A DNA stretch of 64,000 nucleotides from Roseomonas sp. AR75 (GCF_005222815.1 NZ_STGB01000005.1:186001-250000), one strand, 5' to 3'. Counted from the stretch's first letter, positions 25,812 through 34,395 are shown. Notes: a model not told the origin generated them from the letters alone. Numbers and translations are program-made.

Positions 25812-25922
25812 CGATGACCGGAGGGGCGCGAGCCCCGCAGGTCTGAATCGGCCCGCCCACGGTGCGAAGCCGCCGCGATGACCGGAGGGGCGCCAGCCCC
25901 GCAGGTCTGAATCGCCCCGCCC
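25812..25922 (+). repeat. Type C tandem repeat of a structured 47-base unit (two copies)
   Basis: Two 47-base copies (25812-25858 and 25876-25922), start to start 64 bases, differ at two positions. Each folds as a two-tier hairpin: GACC pairs with GGTC outside, GGGGC with GCCCC inside, around a four-base loop. In copy 1 the loop is GCGA, a GNRA tetraloop; in copy 2 it is GCCA. Each ends in TCTGAATCG and a C-rich tail. The two copies fill most of the gap between the small gene and rpmB. Confidence 0.75.
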
Positions 25923-26050
25923 GAGACAGCCTCGGCCTTGACGCGGCGGCCGGTTTCCGCGATACGGCGCCGCTCCGAACCACTCCGTCCCCGGCTTGCC
26001 GGCGCCCTTCGCCGGCGCACTTGCCTGGGCGTTCATTGGGATACGCTCTC

Positions 26051-26347
26051 ATGGCCCGCCGCTGCGCAGTCACCGGCAAGGGCGTGCTGACCGGCAACAA
26101 CGTCAGCCACGCCAACAACAAGACCCGTCGCCGCTACCTGCCCAACCTGCAGGAGACGTCGTTCTTCTCCGATATCCTGGGCGCGCCGGTGCGGATGCGC
26201 CTGTCGGTGAACGGCATCCGCACGGTGGAGCACAATGGCGGGCTGGACAGCTTCCTGCTCGGCACGCCGGACCGCCGCCTGCCGCAGGAGGCGCTGGTGC
26301 TGAAGCGCCGGCTTGAGAAGGCGCAGGCCCGCAAGGCCGCCGCCTGA
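26051..26347 (+). CDS. rpmB: 50S ribosomal protein L28
   Basis: 98 residues from ATG 26051. The start [20 protein letters not shown] and the [12 protein letters not shown] segment are diagnostic of bacterial L28, a small basic protein of the large ribosomal subunit. The alphaproteobacterial form has the longer C-terminal helix ([17 protein letters not shown]) seen here. The CxxC zinc pair of some L28 proteins is absent, as usual for the group. It is a single-gene unit followed by two hairpins; a 26-base structure with a T-run at 26403-26431 is its likely terminator. Confidence 0.97.
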   Translation: MARRCAVTGKGVLTGNNVSHANNKTRRRYLPNLQETSFFSDILGAPVRMRLSVNGIRTVEHNGGLDSFLLGTPDRRLPQEALVLKRRLEKAQARKAAA

Positions 26348-26356
26348 GCCTGAAGC

Positions 26357-26376
26357 GCCGGGGTTGTCACCCCGGC
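26357..26376 (+). terminator. Hairpin directly after rpmB
   Basis: GCCGGGG and CCCCGGC pair perfectly around a TTGTCA loop, 10 bases after the rpmB stop. No T-run follows, so it may act as an mRNA 3'-end stabiliser rather than the main terminator. Confidence 0.4.
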
Positions 26377-26402
26377 CTGACAGCCGAAGAGACACGCTGC
26401 AA

Positions 26403-26431
26403 CCGGGTCGGACATCGTCCGGCCCGGTTTT
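26403..26431 (+). terminator. Intrinsic terminator after rpmB
   Basis: An 11-bp stem (CCGGGTCGGAC with GTCCGGCCCGG, one G-T wobble) around an ATC loop is followed by TTTT. This has all the parts of a rho-independent terminator and separates rpmB from the kinase-like gene. Confidence 0.8.
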
Positions 26432-26545
26432 CGCGTTCTCCTCCGTCACGCGGACGTGACACGAACCCGTGATTCTCTTTCCAATCCTGTCGGCGGATCC
26501 GGCCCGTTAACCGGTCATAAACCATCCCACGAGAGGATGGGGGAC

Positions 26546-27322
26546 ATGGAGATGAACGCCATGTCCCTCGCAGCCATTGCGGTCGCCATGATGGCGATCC
26601 TCGCTGCCCTGCATCTGCTGCGGGACCGCACCGCCTGGCGGGAGAAGGCCGGGCAGGCCGAGCAGCTTGCCGCCACGCGCGCCCGGTCCATGTCCCTCGC
26701 CGCACAGGAGATGCGGGGGATCGCCGCCGCGATGGGTGGACTCGGCCGCGTCGATCCCTGCCGCGCCATGTCCTGGCTGCCGGCCGATGGCCCCGCGCAG
26801 CAGATCCTGCGCCTGGCGGACGACCTCGCCGAGATCGCCGCCGGCGCGCCGCAGCACGCGATCCATGCCGCGCCAGCACCGCTTGGCCCGATGGTGGATG
26901 CCGCGCTCACCACGGTCAGTGCGCAGATCCGCCCGGGCATCCGCCACTGGCAGGTGGACCCGGCGCTGCGCCGGCTGGTGGTGAATGCCGATCGCCGCGC
27001 GCTGCAGGGCGCGCTGACCGCCCTGCTGCGCCGCGCCGCCAGCCATTCCCGCGACGGCGACGTGGTGGCGCTGCATTGGGTGGTGGCCAGCGAGACCGTC
27101 TCCATCGTGGTGGAGGATGAGGGCGACGGGCTGGCCGCCATGGACCTCTTGCCCGAATCGCCCTTCGCCCCCGCGGGCACGCGGGGGCTGGACCTCGGGC
27201 TGAGCCTGGCGCGCTCCCTCGCCGCGGCGCATGGCGGCGACATCCGGCTGGAATCGGCGCCCGGCATCGGCGCCCGCGCCTGGCTGACCCTGCCGCGGGA
27301 TCGGCTGCTGGAAGCGGCCTGA
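26546..27322 (+). CDS. Membrane-anchored histidine-kinase-like protein lacking the phospho-acceptor His
   Basis: 258 residues if started at ATG 26546; ATG 26537 is an alternative. One hydrophobic helix (about 6-24) is followed by a dimerisation-like helix. Where a kinase has SHELR, this protein has AQEMRG (Q54 at the His position). The ATP-binding part has VEDEGDG and the G2-like GTRGLDLGLSLARSLAAAHGG, ending in ALTLPRD-like text, but the N-box reads LTALLRRAASHS with no Asn. Both catalytic residues for autophosphorylation are missing, so it is probably a pseudokinase or regulatory partner. It stands alone after the rpmB terminator. Confidence 0.75.
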   Translation: MEMNAMSLAAIAVAMMAILAALHLLRDRTAWREKAGQAEQLAATRARSMSLAAQEMRGIAAAMGGLGRVDPCRAMSWLPADGPAQQILRLADDLAEIAAGAPQHAIHAAPAPLGPMVDAALTTVSAQIRPGIRHWQVDPALRRLVVNADRRALQGALTALLRRAASHSRDGDVVALHWVVASETVSIVVEDEGDGLAAMDLLPESPFAPAGTRGLDLGLSLARSLAAAHGGDIRLESAPGIGARAWLTLPRDRLLEAA

Positions 27323-27339
27323 ACGCGGCGGGCGGGAGT

Positions 27340-28110
27340 TCAGCCCTCCCGACCGACATGGAGGAGGACCGGCGGTTCGGCCGCGCGCTTCTCCACCACC
27401 ACCAGCGCGGTGTGGAAATGCACCGCCGCGGCACCGGCCGCGGCATGCTCCCGCCCCTCGCGCGCGGCCTCGTGCCAGAAGGGCAGGTTCAGCTCGTCCA
27501 CCAGGCCCTTCAGGAACTCGACATAGGTGCCGGCCTGGCGCAGCCCGCCGCCGAACTCATCCTCCCAGTAGGAGGTGCAGAGGTCCTCGCAGGCATAGAG
27601 GCCGCCATTGCTGATCGCCGGGAACAGCGCGCGGAAGGTGGTGAGCTGGTGCGCGAAATGGTGGTTGCCGTCGTCGATGACGATGTCGAAGGGCCCGTGC
27701 CGGCGCGCGAGCTCCGCGAGGAAGGCGGGATCGCCCTGGTCGCCGATCTCGATGGCGGTGTTGCGGGCAGCGAAGGCGCGCAACTCGGGCCGCACATCCA
27801 CGCCGACGATCCGGGCGCGCCGGCCGAAATAGCGGCGCCAGAGCTGCAGCGACCCGCCATAGCCGAGCCCGATCTCCAGCAGCGTGATCGGCCGGCCACG
27901 GAAGCGGCGGAAGTATCCCTCGTAGATCGGGTAGAAGTGGCGCCACTTGAACACGCGCGGGCCGCGATGGAGCGCCACGAGACGCTCCATCCGAGTCCGG
28001 GCCGACCACAGCATCGCGAGACGCCCGCGCGGCGTGAGCCCCATCTCCAGCGTGCCGCGCAGGGACACGGCCGGCGGCGCCGGGCCGAGGGCGCTGTCCG
28101 ATCCGGGCAT
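27340..28110 (-). CDS. SAM-dependent methyltransferase related to macrocin / MycE-type O-methyltransferases
   Basis: 256 residues from the ATG at 28108-28110, preceded by AGGAGG at good distance. The segment HFYPIYEGYFRRFRGRPITL and then LLEIGLGYGGSLQLWRRYFG is the SAM-binding motif I in the form typical of sugar O-methyltransferases acting on macrolides and tetracenomycin. VIDDGNHHFAHQ is the metal/catalytic region, and GGLYACEDLCTSYW follows. In the known enzymes it methylates a sugar hydroxyl with a divalent metal. No secondary-metabolite genes are near, so LPS or capsule sugars are as likely a target; this is inference. Confidence 0.85.
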   Translation of the reverse strand: MPGSDSALGPAPPAVSLRGTLEMGLTPRGRLAMLWSARTRMERLVALHRGPRVFKWRHFYPIYEGYFRRFRGRPITLLEIGLGYGGSLQLWRRYFGRRARIVGVDVRPELRAFAARNTAIEIGDQGDPAFLAELARRHGPFDIVIDDGNHHFAHQLTTFRALFPAISNGGLYACEDLCTSYWEDEFGGGLRQAGTYVEFLKGLVDELNLPFWHEAAREGREHAAAGAAAVHFHTALVVVEKRAAEPPVLLHVGREG

Positions 28111-28212
28111 GGGTCCTCCTGGCTCTGGCCGCGCGAAAGGGGGCCCAGCCTGCCATGCGTCGTCGCGCCGCGCCAAACGCCCCCGGTCACGGCGCCGCGC
28201 CGCGGGCGGCGC

Positions 28213-29196
28213 TCACTCCGCCAGTTCGAAGAACAGCATCAGGCTGCGCTGGAAGCGGCTCTGGTTGTCGTCGGAGACCATGCCGACGAGCATGCGGCCG
28301 GCGTGCCGCACCGCCGCGATGCCCTCGTAATTGTCCATCGGCAGCGGCGGCTCGATCCGCAGGATCTCCGTCCCCTCCAGCACCATCCCCGGCTGCGCCG
28401 CGGCGATGCGCGCCCGGTCGAGCCGCACCACACGCCCCCAGAAGCCGCCGATCCAGGAGAAGGCGCGTTCCAGCACCAGCACGTCGCCGCCGGGCAATGG
28501 CGTGGCGTCCACGGGGTGCATCCGGTCGCCGGTGCGCCAGCCGAGGCGCATCCAGGCGCCGGGACGGCCGAGCCAGGCCGTGGTGGCGCCGGGCGCCTCG
28601 GGCAAGGGCAGGTCCTCCGCCATGGCGAGCCAGCGCCCATCCTCCAGCACAGCCAGCGTCTCCAGCCCGGCATTGGCCGGCGCCTGCGCCAGGCCCGGGG
28701 GCGGCGCGATGTAGCGCGCGGGGCCGTCCAGCGCCTGGTAGCGGGCGATGCGGGGCCAGCGCTCGAAGCCGACCAGCCAGGCACCATCCGGCAGCCGCGC
28801 CAGCGATTCGGCGTCGCGGTAATGGCCGCGCGGCAGCGGACGCCCGGCGGGATCGCGCAGCGGGCCGGAACGGCGCAGCGCCAGGCCGGTGGGCCGAAGC
28901 TCCGGCCCGAGAGTCAGCGCAAATTCCGCGAAGCGCCCGAGATCGCTGATCGTGGTGACCGTCAGGTCGGGCGCGATATGCAGCCCCGACAGCCCGCCGA
29001 AGCCGAGCATGGCCCGGTCGATCTCGAAGCCGCCAAGCGGCCGCAGCAGCGGCCAGTCCGGCAGCGGCGACAGGGCGAAGGGCGTGGCGAGCGCGGCCCG
29101 CGCCGCACTTGGCAGCAACGCGCCAAAGGCGGCCGCCAGGATCCCGCGCCGCTTCAGCCCTCCCCCGCTGTGCGGGGGAGGGTTGGGTGGGGGCAC
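28213..29196 (-). CDS. Exported phytase-like esterase-domain protein
   Basis: 327 residues from GTG 29196. Motifs of the esterase-like phytase beta-propeller (PF13449 type) appear: FGGLSGLHIAPDLTVTTISD, GHYRDAESLARLPDGAWLVGFERW, LETLAVLEDGRWLAM and DNYEGIAAVRHAG. The signal peptide is GILAAAFGALLPSAARAA. The N-terminal 13 residues (MPPPNPPPHSGGG) are encoded by a type B palindromic repeat, so the true start may lie further in, at a non-ATG codon near the signal peptide. The enzyme activity is unproven; family members hydrolyse phosphate or carboxyl esters in the periplasm. It follows cobT by 16 bases. Confidence 0.8.
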   Translation of the reverse strand: MPPPNPPPHSGGGLKRRGILAAAFGALLPSAARAALATPFALSPLPDWPLLRPLGGFEIDRAMLGFGGLSGLHIAPDLTVTTISDLGRFAEFALTLGPELRPTGLALRRSGPLRDPAGRPLPRGHYRDAESLARLPDGAWLVGFERWPRIARYQALDGPARYIAPPPGLAQAPANAGLETLAVLEDGRWLAMAEDLPLPEAPGATTAWLGRPGAWMRLGWRTGDRMHPVDATPLPGGDVLVLERAFSWIGGFWGRVVRLDRARIAAAQPGMVLEGTEILRIEPPLPMDNYEGIAAVRHAGRMLVGMVSDDNQSRFQRSLMLFFELAE

Positions 29197-29206
29197 GACC
29201 GACCTC
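29158..29206 (+). repeat. Type B palindromic repeat, copy 1
   Basis: CCCTCCCCCGC and GCGGGGGAGGG pair around TGT to form a long hairpin, followed by the conserved tail TTGGGTGGGGGC and ACGACCGACCT. It lies between cobT and the phytase-like gene and encodes the apparent first residues of that gene on the other strand. Further copies are at 31120-31156, 55098-55162 and 61392-61486. Confidence 0.8.
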
Positions 29207-29212
29207 AGGTGA

Positions 29213-31084
29213 TCAGGCGATGGCGGGCGCGCGCTCCGCCGCGGCCCGTTGCCAGGCCATCGCGGCGTCCTCGTCGAACAGCTCCGCGAGCTTCTTCATC
29301 ATGGTGCCGCCGAGCTCCTCGGCGTCCACGATCGTCACCGCGCGGCGGTAGTAGCGCGTGACGTCATGGCCGATGCCAATGGCGATCAGCTCCACCAGTT
29401 CCCGCCCCTCGATGTCGGTGATCACCTTGCGCAGGTGCCGCTCGAGGTAGTTGCCGGGGTTCACGGAGAGCGTGCTGTCATCCACCGGCGCGCCGTCGCT
29501 GATCACCATCAGGATGCGGCGATGCTCGGTGCGGGCCAGCAGGCGCTTGTAGGCCCATTCCAGCGCCTCGCCGTCGATGTTCTCCTTCAGCAGCCCCTCG
29601 CGCAGCATCAGCCCGAGATTCCGGCGCGCGCGGCGCCAGGGCTGGTCGGCGCCCTTGTAGACCACATGGCGCAAATCGTTCAGGCGGCCGGGATTGCGCG
29701 GCTTGCCTTCCTGCACCCAGCGCTCGCGCGACTGGCCGCCCTTCCAGGCGCGGGTGGTGAAGCCCAGGATTTCCACCTTCACGCCGCAGCGTTCCAGCGT
29801 GCGGGCCAGGATGTCGGAACACATCGCCGCCACGGTGATCGGCCGTCCGCGCATCGAGCCGGAATTGTCGATCAGCAGCGTCACCACGGTATCGCGGAAA
29901 TCCGCCTCGCGCTCGCGCTTGTAGCTCAGCGAGTGCATGGGGTTCGCGACGACGCGGGCCAGCCGCGCGACGTCGAGCAGCCCCTCCTCCAGGTCGAATT
30001 CCCAGGCGCGCTGCTGCTGCGCGAGCAGGCGGCGCTGCAGCCGGTTCGCCAGCTTCGACACGACGCCCTGCAGATGCGACAGCTGCTGGTCGAGCTGCTG
30101 GCGCAGCCGCCCGAGCTCGTCCGCGTCGCAGAGATCCTCGGCCTCGACGATCTCGTCGAAGCTGCGCGTGAAGGCCTTGTAGGCGGAGGGATCGTCCACC
30201 TGCGGCACCTCGCGCCGCTGGGTCGGGCCGCCGGGGCGATCGTCGCCCTCGGCGGCGGCGCCTTCCTCCTCGCCTTCCTCGGTCTCGTCCTCGGCGGCGT
30301 CGCCCTGCATCGTCTCGGGCTGGGCGCCGAGCATGCTCTCGGTGTCCTGGGCCTGCGCCTCGCCCTCGCCGGACTGGTCCTGCTGCGGGCTGGTCTCGCC
30401 GCCCTCGCCTTCCTCCTCGTCCTGCTCGCTCTCCGCCTCCACCTCGGCCTCGGCCAGGTCGAGGGCGGCGAGTAGTTTCCGCGCGGAACGCGCATAGGCG
30501 TCCTGGTCGCCGGCGTTGTTCGCCATCTCCGCCAGCGCCGCATCGGCCTTGTCGCCGAGCGTGTCGCGCCAGAGATCCAGCACGCGCTGCGCCGCCGCCG
30601 GCGCCGTCTCGCCCGAAAGCTTCTCGCGCGCGAGCAGGCCAAGGGCAGCGGCCATGGGCAGCTGGTCCTTGCGCGTCATGCGGTCATAGCCCTCGGCCTC
30701 GCACTGGTCGGCCAGGCGCGCGCGCAGATTGGCGGCGACGCCGGACATGTGCTGGCTGCCGATCACCTCGACGCGCACATCCTCCAGCGCGTCATAGACC
30801 TCGCGCGCCTCGCGCCGGGACGGCACGCGGGCGGCATGCACGCCCTCGTCGTGGTGGCGGAGCTTGAGCGCGATGGAATCGGCGGCGCCGCGCAGCTTCG
30901 CCATCTCGCCGGGCGGCAGGGCGCGCGTGGGAAGCGGCAGGCGCGCGCGCTTGCCGGCCAGGCCCGAGGGGCCGGGCTGGAACGCCACCTGCACCTCCGG
31001 CACCTGCGCGATGGCGCGCAGCACGCCGGCGGTGGCGCGCTTGAATTCTTCCTGGCGTGTCTGGTCCTTGGAGGTATTGGACAT
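29213..31084 (-). CDS. cobT: Cobaltochelatase subunit CobT
   Basis: 623 residues. With CobS it forms the AAA-plus/VWA motor complex that, together with CobN, inserts cobalt into hydrogenobyrinic acid a,c-diamide in aerobic cobalamin synthesis. The N-terminal region ([15 protein letters not shown] ... [15 protein letters not shown]) matches CobT. A very acidic linker (about residues 215-290, rich in E, D, Q and S) precedes the VWA domain, whose MIDAS motif is [13 protein letters not shown], with [14 protein letters not shown] and ISDGAPVDD after it. It is 81 bases downstream of cobS on the same strand; a type B repeat sits in the gap. Confidence 0.95.
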   Translation of the reverse strand: MSNTSKDQTRQEEFKRATAGVLRAIAQVPEVQVAFQPGPSGLAGKRARLPLPTRALPPGEMAKLRGAADSIALKLRHHDEGVHAARVPSRREAREVYDALEDVRVEVIGSQHMSGVAANLRARLADQCEAEGYDRMTRKDQLPMAAALGLLAREKLSGETAPAAAQRVLDLWRDTLGDKADAALAEMANNAGDQDAYARSARKLLAALDLAEAEVEAESEQDEEEGEGGETSPQQDQSGEGEAQAQDTESMLGAQPETMQGDAAEDETEEGEEEGAAAEGDDRPGGPTQRREVPQVDDPSAYKAFTRSFDEIVEAEDLCDADELGRLRQQLDQQLSHLQGVVSKLANRLQRRLLAQQQRAWEFDLEEGLLDVARLARVVANPMHSLSYKREREADFRDTVVTLLIDNSGSMRGRPITVAAMCSDILARTLERCGVKVEILGFTTRAWKGGQSRERWVQEGKPRNPGRLNDLRHVVYKGADQPWRRARRNLGLMLREGLLKENIDGEALEWAYKRLLARTEHRRILMVISDGAPVDDSTLSVNPGNYLERHLRKVITDIEGRELVELIAIGIGHDVTRYYRRAVTIVDAEELGGTMMKKLAELFDEDAAMAWQRAAAERAPAIA

Positions 31085-31119
31085 CGTCGCCCCGGTCTGG
31101 ACGCCGTGGAGGGTGCGCG

Positions 31120-31156
31120 GCCCCCACCCCGACCCTCCCCCGCAGGCGGGGGAGGG
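31120..31156 (-). repeat. Type B palindromic repeat, copy 2
   Basis: In minus orientation the element reads CCCTCCCCCGCCTGCGGGGG then AGGGTCGGGGTGGGGGC, the same hairpin and tail as the other copies. It fills the cobS-cobT intergenic space, so it will be part of the cobST transcript. Confidence 0.8.
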
Positions 31157-31165
31157 AGAAACCCG

Positions 31166-32173
31166 TCAGCCCGCCTTGCGCAGCAGCAGGCCGGTGGGCA
31201 GTTCCTCGTTGAAGCAGCGCTGGTAGTACTCGGCCACCGTGGACCGCTCGGCCTCGTCGCACTTGTTGAGGAAGGTCAGGCGGAAGGCGAAGCCGATATC
31301 GCCGAAGATCTTCGCGTTCTCGGCCCAGGTGATGACCGTGCGCGGCGACATGACGGTGGAGATGTCGCCGGCGATGAAGCCGGCGCGGGTCAGGTCGGCC
31401 AGCGCCACCATCGCTTCCACCTGGCGCTTCTGCTTGGCGTCCTTCTCGTCCATGCCGAGCTTGGCCATGACGATCGCCGTCTCCTGCGCATGCGGCAGGT
31501 AGTTCAGCGTCGCGACGATGTTCCAGCGGTCCATCTGGCCCTGGTTGATCTGCTGCGTGCCGTGATAGAGGCCCGTCGTGTCGCCGAGGCCCACGGTGTT
31601 CGCCGTGGCGAAGAGGCGGAACTGGCTGTGCGGCCGGATCACCTTGTTCTGGTCGAGCAGCGTCAGCTTGCCCTCGACCTCCAGCACGCGCTGGATCACG
31701 AACATCACGTCAGGCCGGCCGGCATCGTATTCGTCGAAGACCAGCGCGCAGGGGTGCTGCAGCGCCCAGGGAAGAATCCCTTCGCGGAACTCCGTCACCT
31801 GCTTGCCGTCCTTCAGGACGATCGCGTCCTTGCCGATCAGGTCGATGCGGCTGATGTGGCTGTCGAGGTTGACGCGGATGCAGGGCCAGTTCAGCCGCGC
31901 GGCCACCTGCTCGATATGCGTGGACTTGCCGGTGCCGTGGTAGCCCTGGATCATCACGCGACGGTTGAAGGCGAAGCCCGCCAGGATGGCCAGCGTCGTC
32001 TCCCGGTCGAAGCGGTAGGAGGCGTCCACCTCCGGCACATGCTCGGTGCGGACGGAATAGGCCGGCACGACCATGTCGCTGTCGATGCCGAAGGCCTCGC
32101 GCACCTTGACCTGCGTGTCCGGCATGTCGATCGCGGTGGTGGTCCGGTTCTCGGCGAGGGCGACCTTGGTCAT
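31166..32173 (-). CDS. cobS: Cobaltochelatase subunit CobS (AAA-plus ATPase)
   Basis: 335 residues from the ATG at 32171-32173. The AAA-plus core has Walker A in [20 protein letters not shown] and Walker B in [14 protein letters not shown], preceded by the CobS-specific [18 protein letters not shown]. The late [14 protein letters not shown]-like end is also typical. CobS forms hexamers with CobT and drives cobalt chelation by CobN; no cobN is in this window. The gene is the first of the cobS-cobT pair and is preceded by a J-domain gene on the same strand (105 bases upstream). Confidence 0.95.
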   Translation of the reverse strand: MTKVALAENRTTTAIDMPDTQVKVREAFGIDSDMVVPAYSVRTEHVPEVDASYRFDRETTLAILAGFAFNRRVMIQGYHGTGKSTHIEQVAARLNWPCIRVNLDSHISRIDLIGKDAIVLKDGKQVTEFREGILPWALQHPCALVFDEYDAGRPDVMFVIQRVLEVEGKLTLLDQNKVIRPHSQFRLFATANTVGLGDTTGLYHGTQQINQGQMDRWNIVATLNYLPHAQETAIVMAKLGMDEKDAKQKRQVEAMVALADLTRAGFIAGDISTVMSPRTVITWAENAKIFGDIGFAFRLTFLNKCDEAERSTVAEYYQRCFNEELPTGLLLRKAG

Positions 32174-32278
32174 GTGGCGGTCCGGCTGTGGCAAGAGGGG
32201 CGCAATCTAGGGCGGGCGGGCGGCAGAGGCTACCCGTCGCGCGGTGGAAGCTGGTCTGCTGGCGATGGGCGGCAGGCC

Positions 32279-32896
32279 CTATCCCGCCGGGGCGGCCGCG
32301 GCGGCTTCCGCCGGCCGGGCGGGCACGCGGCGCCGCAACAGGCTGTAGGCCCGGTTGATGTCCTTCAGCCGCTCCTCCGCCTGGCGGTCGCCGCCATTCG
32401 CGTCGGGGTGGTAGCGCTTGGCCAGCTCCTTGTAGCGCGTGCGCAGCGCGGCGGCATCGAGCGGCCAGGCAAGCCCCAGAACGTCCAACGCGGCGCGCAG
32501 TTCGGCCGGCGGCTCGTCCCGCCTCGGAACCCGGTCGCGCTTGGCCTTGTGCAGCGGCGTGTCGCGCAGGATGCCGAGCGGGTCGCGCAGATACTCGCTC
32601 TCGAAGGGGTTGAAGCCGCCGAGCCGGCCGAGCGGCCAGGTCGGCCGCTGCCAGCCGGAATCGGATCGCAGCTCGGCCTCGATCTCGGTCGGCCCCATGC
32701 CTTTGTAGTAGTCCCAGGCCCGGTTGTATTCGCGCACATGGTCCAGGCAGAACCAGCGATACTGGTTGAGATGCGCGCGGTCCTTGGGGGCGCGGAACTC
32801 GCCCGCGTTGGAACAGCCGGCATGCTCGCAGGAGCGCACCGGCGCCTCCGGCTGGTCGGCCAGCCCCAGTTGGATCCGCTCGCTCCTGCGTGCCAT
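32279..32896 (-). CDS. J-domain (DnaJ-like) protein
   Basis: 205 residues from the ATG at 32894-32896. The C-terminal 70 residues form a J domain with the invariant HPD in ELAKRYHPDANGGDRQAEERL, followed by DINRAYSLLRRR. The N-terminal part has a short Cys motif (RSCEHAGCSNAG) and YRWFCLDHVREYNRAWDYYKGM, which marks a family of alphaproteobacterial J proteins placed beside bolA and cobS. The gene probably works as a co-chaperone for DnaK on particular clients. The upstream open frame continues far but is shadow coding of bolA and DUF2889. It is divergent from bolA. Confidence 0.92.
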   Translation of the reverse strand: MARRSERIQLGLADQPEAPVRSCEHAGCSNAGEFRAPKDRAHLNQYRWFCLDHVREYNRAWDYYKGMGPTEIEAELRSDSGWQRPTWPLGRLGGFNPFESEYLRDPLGILRDTPLHKAKRDRVPRRDEPPAELRAALDVLGLAWPLDAAALRTRYKELAKRYHPDANGGDRQAEERLKDINRAYSLLRRRVPARPAEAAAAAPAG

Positions 32897-33007
32897 CGCG
32901 TGTTTATGGGCGTGGCCCCGAGGGCGCGCAAGGCGTTGCGGGCGCGTGTGTTTCATGCATGCGGAGCCGGTGCAAAGCGCGCGTGAAAGGCGCATATGAA
33001 GGGGGTC

Positions 33008-33289
33008 ATGACCCGCCGCGCCGACCGCATCGCCGCCGCCCTTCGCGCCGCCTTCCCGACTGCCGAGGTGGCGGTGGCCGATGACAGCCACCGCCATGCC
33101 GGCCATGCCGGGGCGCGACCGGAAGGCGAGACGCATTACAGCGTGCGCGTCGTCTCCCCGGCCTTCGCGGGGATGAACCGCGTCGCGCGGTCCCGCGCCG
33201 TGCATGCCGCGCTCACCGCGGAGTTCGAGGGCGGCATGCACGCGCTTGCGCTGACGCTGAGGACGCCGGAGGAAGCGGCGGGCGCCTGA
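33008..33289 (+). CDS. BolA-family protein
   Basis: 93 residues from ATG 33008; an ATG four codons earlier (32996) is also possible. The conserved VADDSHRHAGHAGARPEGETHYSV and the later FAGMNRVARSRAVHAAL and MHALAL match BolA, whose His residues bind a [2Fe-2S] cluster with a monothiol glutaredoxin. In alphaproteobacteria BolA/IbaG proteins modulate iron sensing and stress responses. Arrangement divergent from the J-domain gene is common in the group and gives a shared intergenic promoter region. Confidence 0.93.
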   Translation: MTRRADRIAAALRAAFPTAEVAVADDSHRHAGHAGARPEGETHYSVRVVSPAFAGMNRVARSRAVHAALTAEFEGGMHALALTLRTPEEAAGA

Positions 33290-33296
33290 ACGGCGC

Positions 33297-33872
33297 CTAC
33301 TCTTCCGCCACTTCCTCGTGGCGCCGCACCACCTCGCTCCCCTCGGCATAGGCGTAGCAGGAATTGAGCGGCAGCACGCGGCGCGCGGGCGGCGGGGTCT
33401 CGCCACGGGCGATGGCGGCCTCGCGCACTTCCCGCGCCTTGCGCCAACGCATGGGGCCGATTGTCTGGAAGGCGACGGTCGCCATCTGCGCCAGCACCTC
33501 ACGCAGATGGGTGCAGCCCAGCGCGCCGCCCACGCGCTCCTTCACGGCGCGGTTGAAGCCGGGGCCGATGGTCACCCCGGCGAGGCGCGCGAAATTGGGC
33601 GCGGCCTGCGGGCAGATGGCATAGGGCGTGAAGTCCGAGACCGCCTCGCAGGCATGGATCACCATGTCCTCGCCGACCGTCAGGCGCAGCCACATGCCGT
33701 GCAGCTTCTCGCCGGCCTTCACCTGGCCACGATCGACATTGTCGAAGGCGTAGGTCTTGGTGTCCTCGAGCCAGGCCTCGATGTCGTAGAGCCCGTCGTC
33801 GCGCTGATAGCCATGCATGTCGATGAGGCGGCGATGCAGCGCCTGGCGCGGCGCGGGGGCGGACAGCGGCAT
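33297..33872 (-). CDS. DUF2889-family protein
   Basis: 191 residues from the ATG at 33870-33872. The start PRQALHRRLIDMHGYQRDDGLYDIEAWLEDTKTY, and GEKLHGMWLRLTVGEDMVIHACEA, match DUF2889, a family of unknown function that is widespread in proteobacteria. Cys and His pairs (HACEAVSDFTPYAICPQ, LGCTHLREVL) suggest a metal or Fe-S site, which is inference. It converges with bolA, 7 bases between the stops, and is downstream of the GNAT gene on its strand by 64 bases. Confidence 0.88.
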   Translation of the reverse strand: MPLSAPAPRQALHRRLIDMHGYQRDDGLYDIEAWLEDTKTYAFDNVDRGQVKAGEKLHGMWLRLTVGEDMVIHACEAVSDFTPYAICPQAAPNFARLAGVTIGPGFNRAVKERVGGALGCTHLREVLAQMATVAFQTIGPMRWRKAREVREAAIARGETPPPARRVLPLNSCYAYAEGSEVVRRHEEVAEE

Positions 33873-33936
33873 GAAAAATCCCGGGGAGGATGCGGCGCGG
33901 CCGCTGGCTATGGCATGGCCACGGCGTCGAGGCCAG

Positions 33937-34395
33937 CTACAGGCTCAGCTTGTAGCCTTCATGCGTCGCGCGGAAACCGAGGCGATCGTAGAAGCGCTGC
34001 GCGTCGCCGCGGGACTTGCTGGTGGTGAGTTGCACCATGCGGCAGCCGCGCGCGCGGCACTGCGCCACCGCCCATTCGATCATCGCCGCGCCCAGCCCGC
34101 TGCCGCGGCGGCGCGCGGCGATGCGCACGCCCTCGATCTGGCCGCGCCAGGCGCCAGTATGGGACAGGCCCGGGATGAAGCTGACCTGCAGCGTGCCGAC
34201 CACGCCCTCGGCGTCCTCGGCGACGGCGAGAAGCTGGTTGGCATCCGCATCGATGGCCGCGAAGGCCGCGCGATAGGCCGCCGCAAGCGGCATGCCCGGC
34301 GCTTCCCGCTCCCGGCCCAACGGGTCGTCGGCCAGCATCTCCACGATGGCCGGCAGGTCGTCCTCGGTCGCGGCGCGGAAGGCGATGCCCTGCAT
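33937..34395 (-). CDS. GNAT-family N-acetyltransferase
   Basis: 152 residues from the ATG at 34393-34395. The four GNAT motifs are clear: FRAATEDDLPAIVEML at the N terminus, GTLQVSFIPGLSHTGAWRGQIEGVRI for motif D/A, RRRGSGLGAAMIEWAVAQ with the acetyl-CoA pyrophosphate loop, and KSRGDAQRFYDRLGFRATHEGYKL at the end. Substrate not predictable. It lies 25 bases after the small oxidase-subunit gene and shares its strand. Confidence 0.9.
   Translation of the reverse strand: MQGIAFRAATEDDLPAIVEMLADDPLGREREAPGMPLAAAYRAAFAAIDADANQLLAVAEDAEGVVGTLQVSFIPGLSHTGAWRGQIEGVRIAARRRGSGLGAAMIEWAVAQCRARGCRMVQLTTSKSRGDAQRFYDRLGFRATHEGYKLSL

Noticed and set aside
25812-25922. Tandem repeat as a CRISPR array
   Set aside because: Only two units, the unit itself is a hairpin, the intervening sequence is 17 bases, and no cas gene is near.
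29249-30475. Long plus-strand frame opposite cobT
   Set aside because: CobT motifs on the minus strand are unambiguous. The plus frame is an artefact of high GC and of the acidic repeat region.
32897-33502. Upstream extension of the J-domain reading frame
   Set aside because: It lies opposite bolA and DUF2889 coding sequence and has no family similarity. The J protein starts at 32896.
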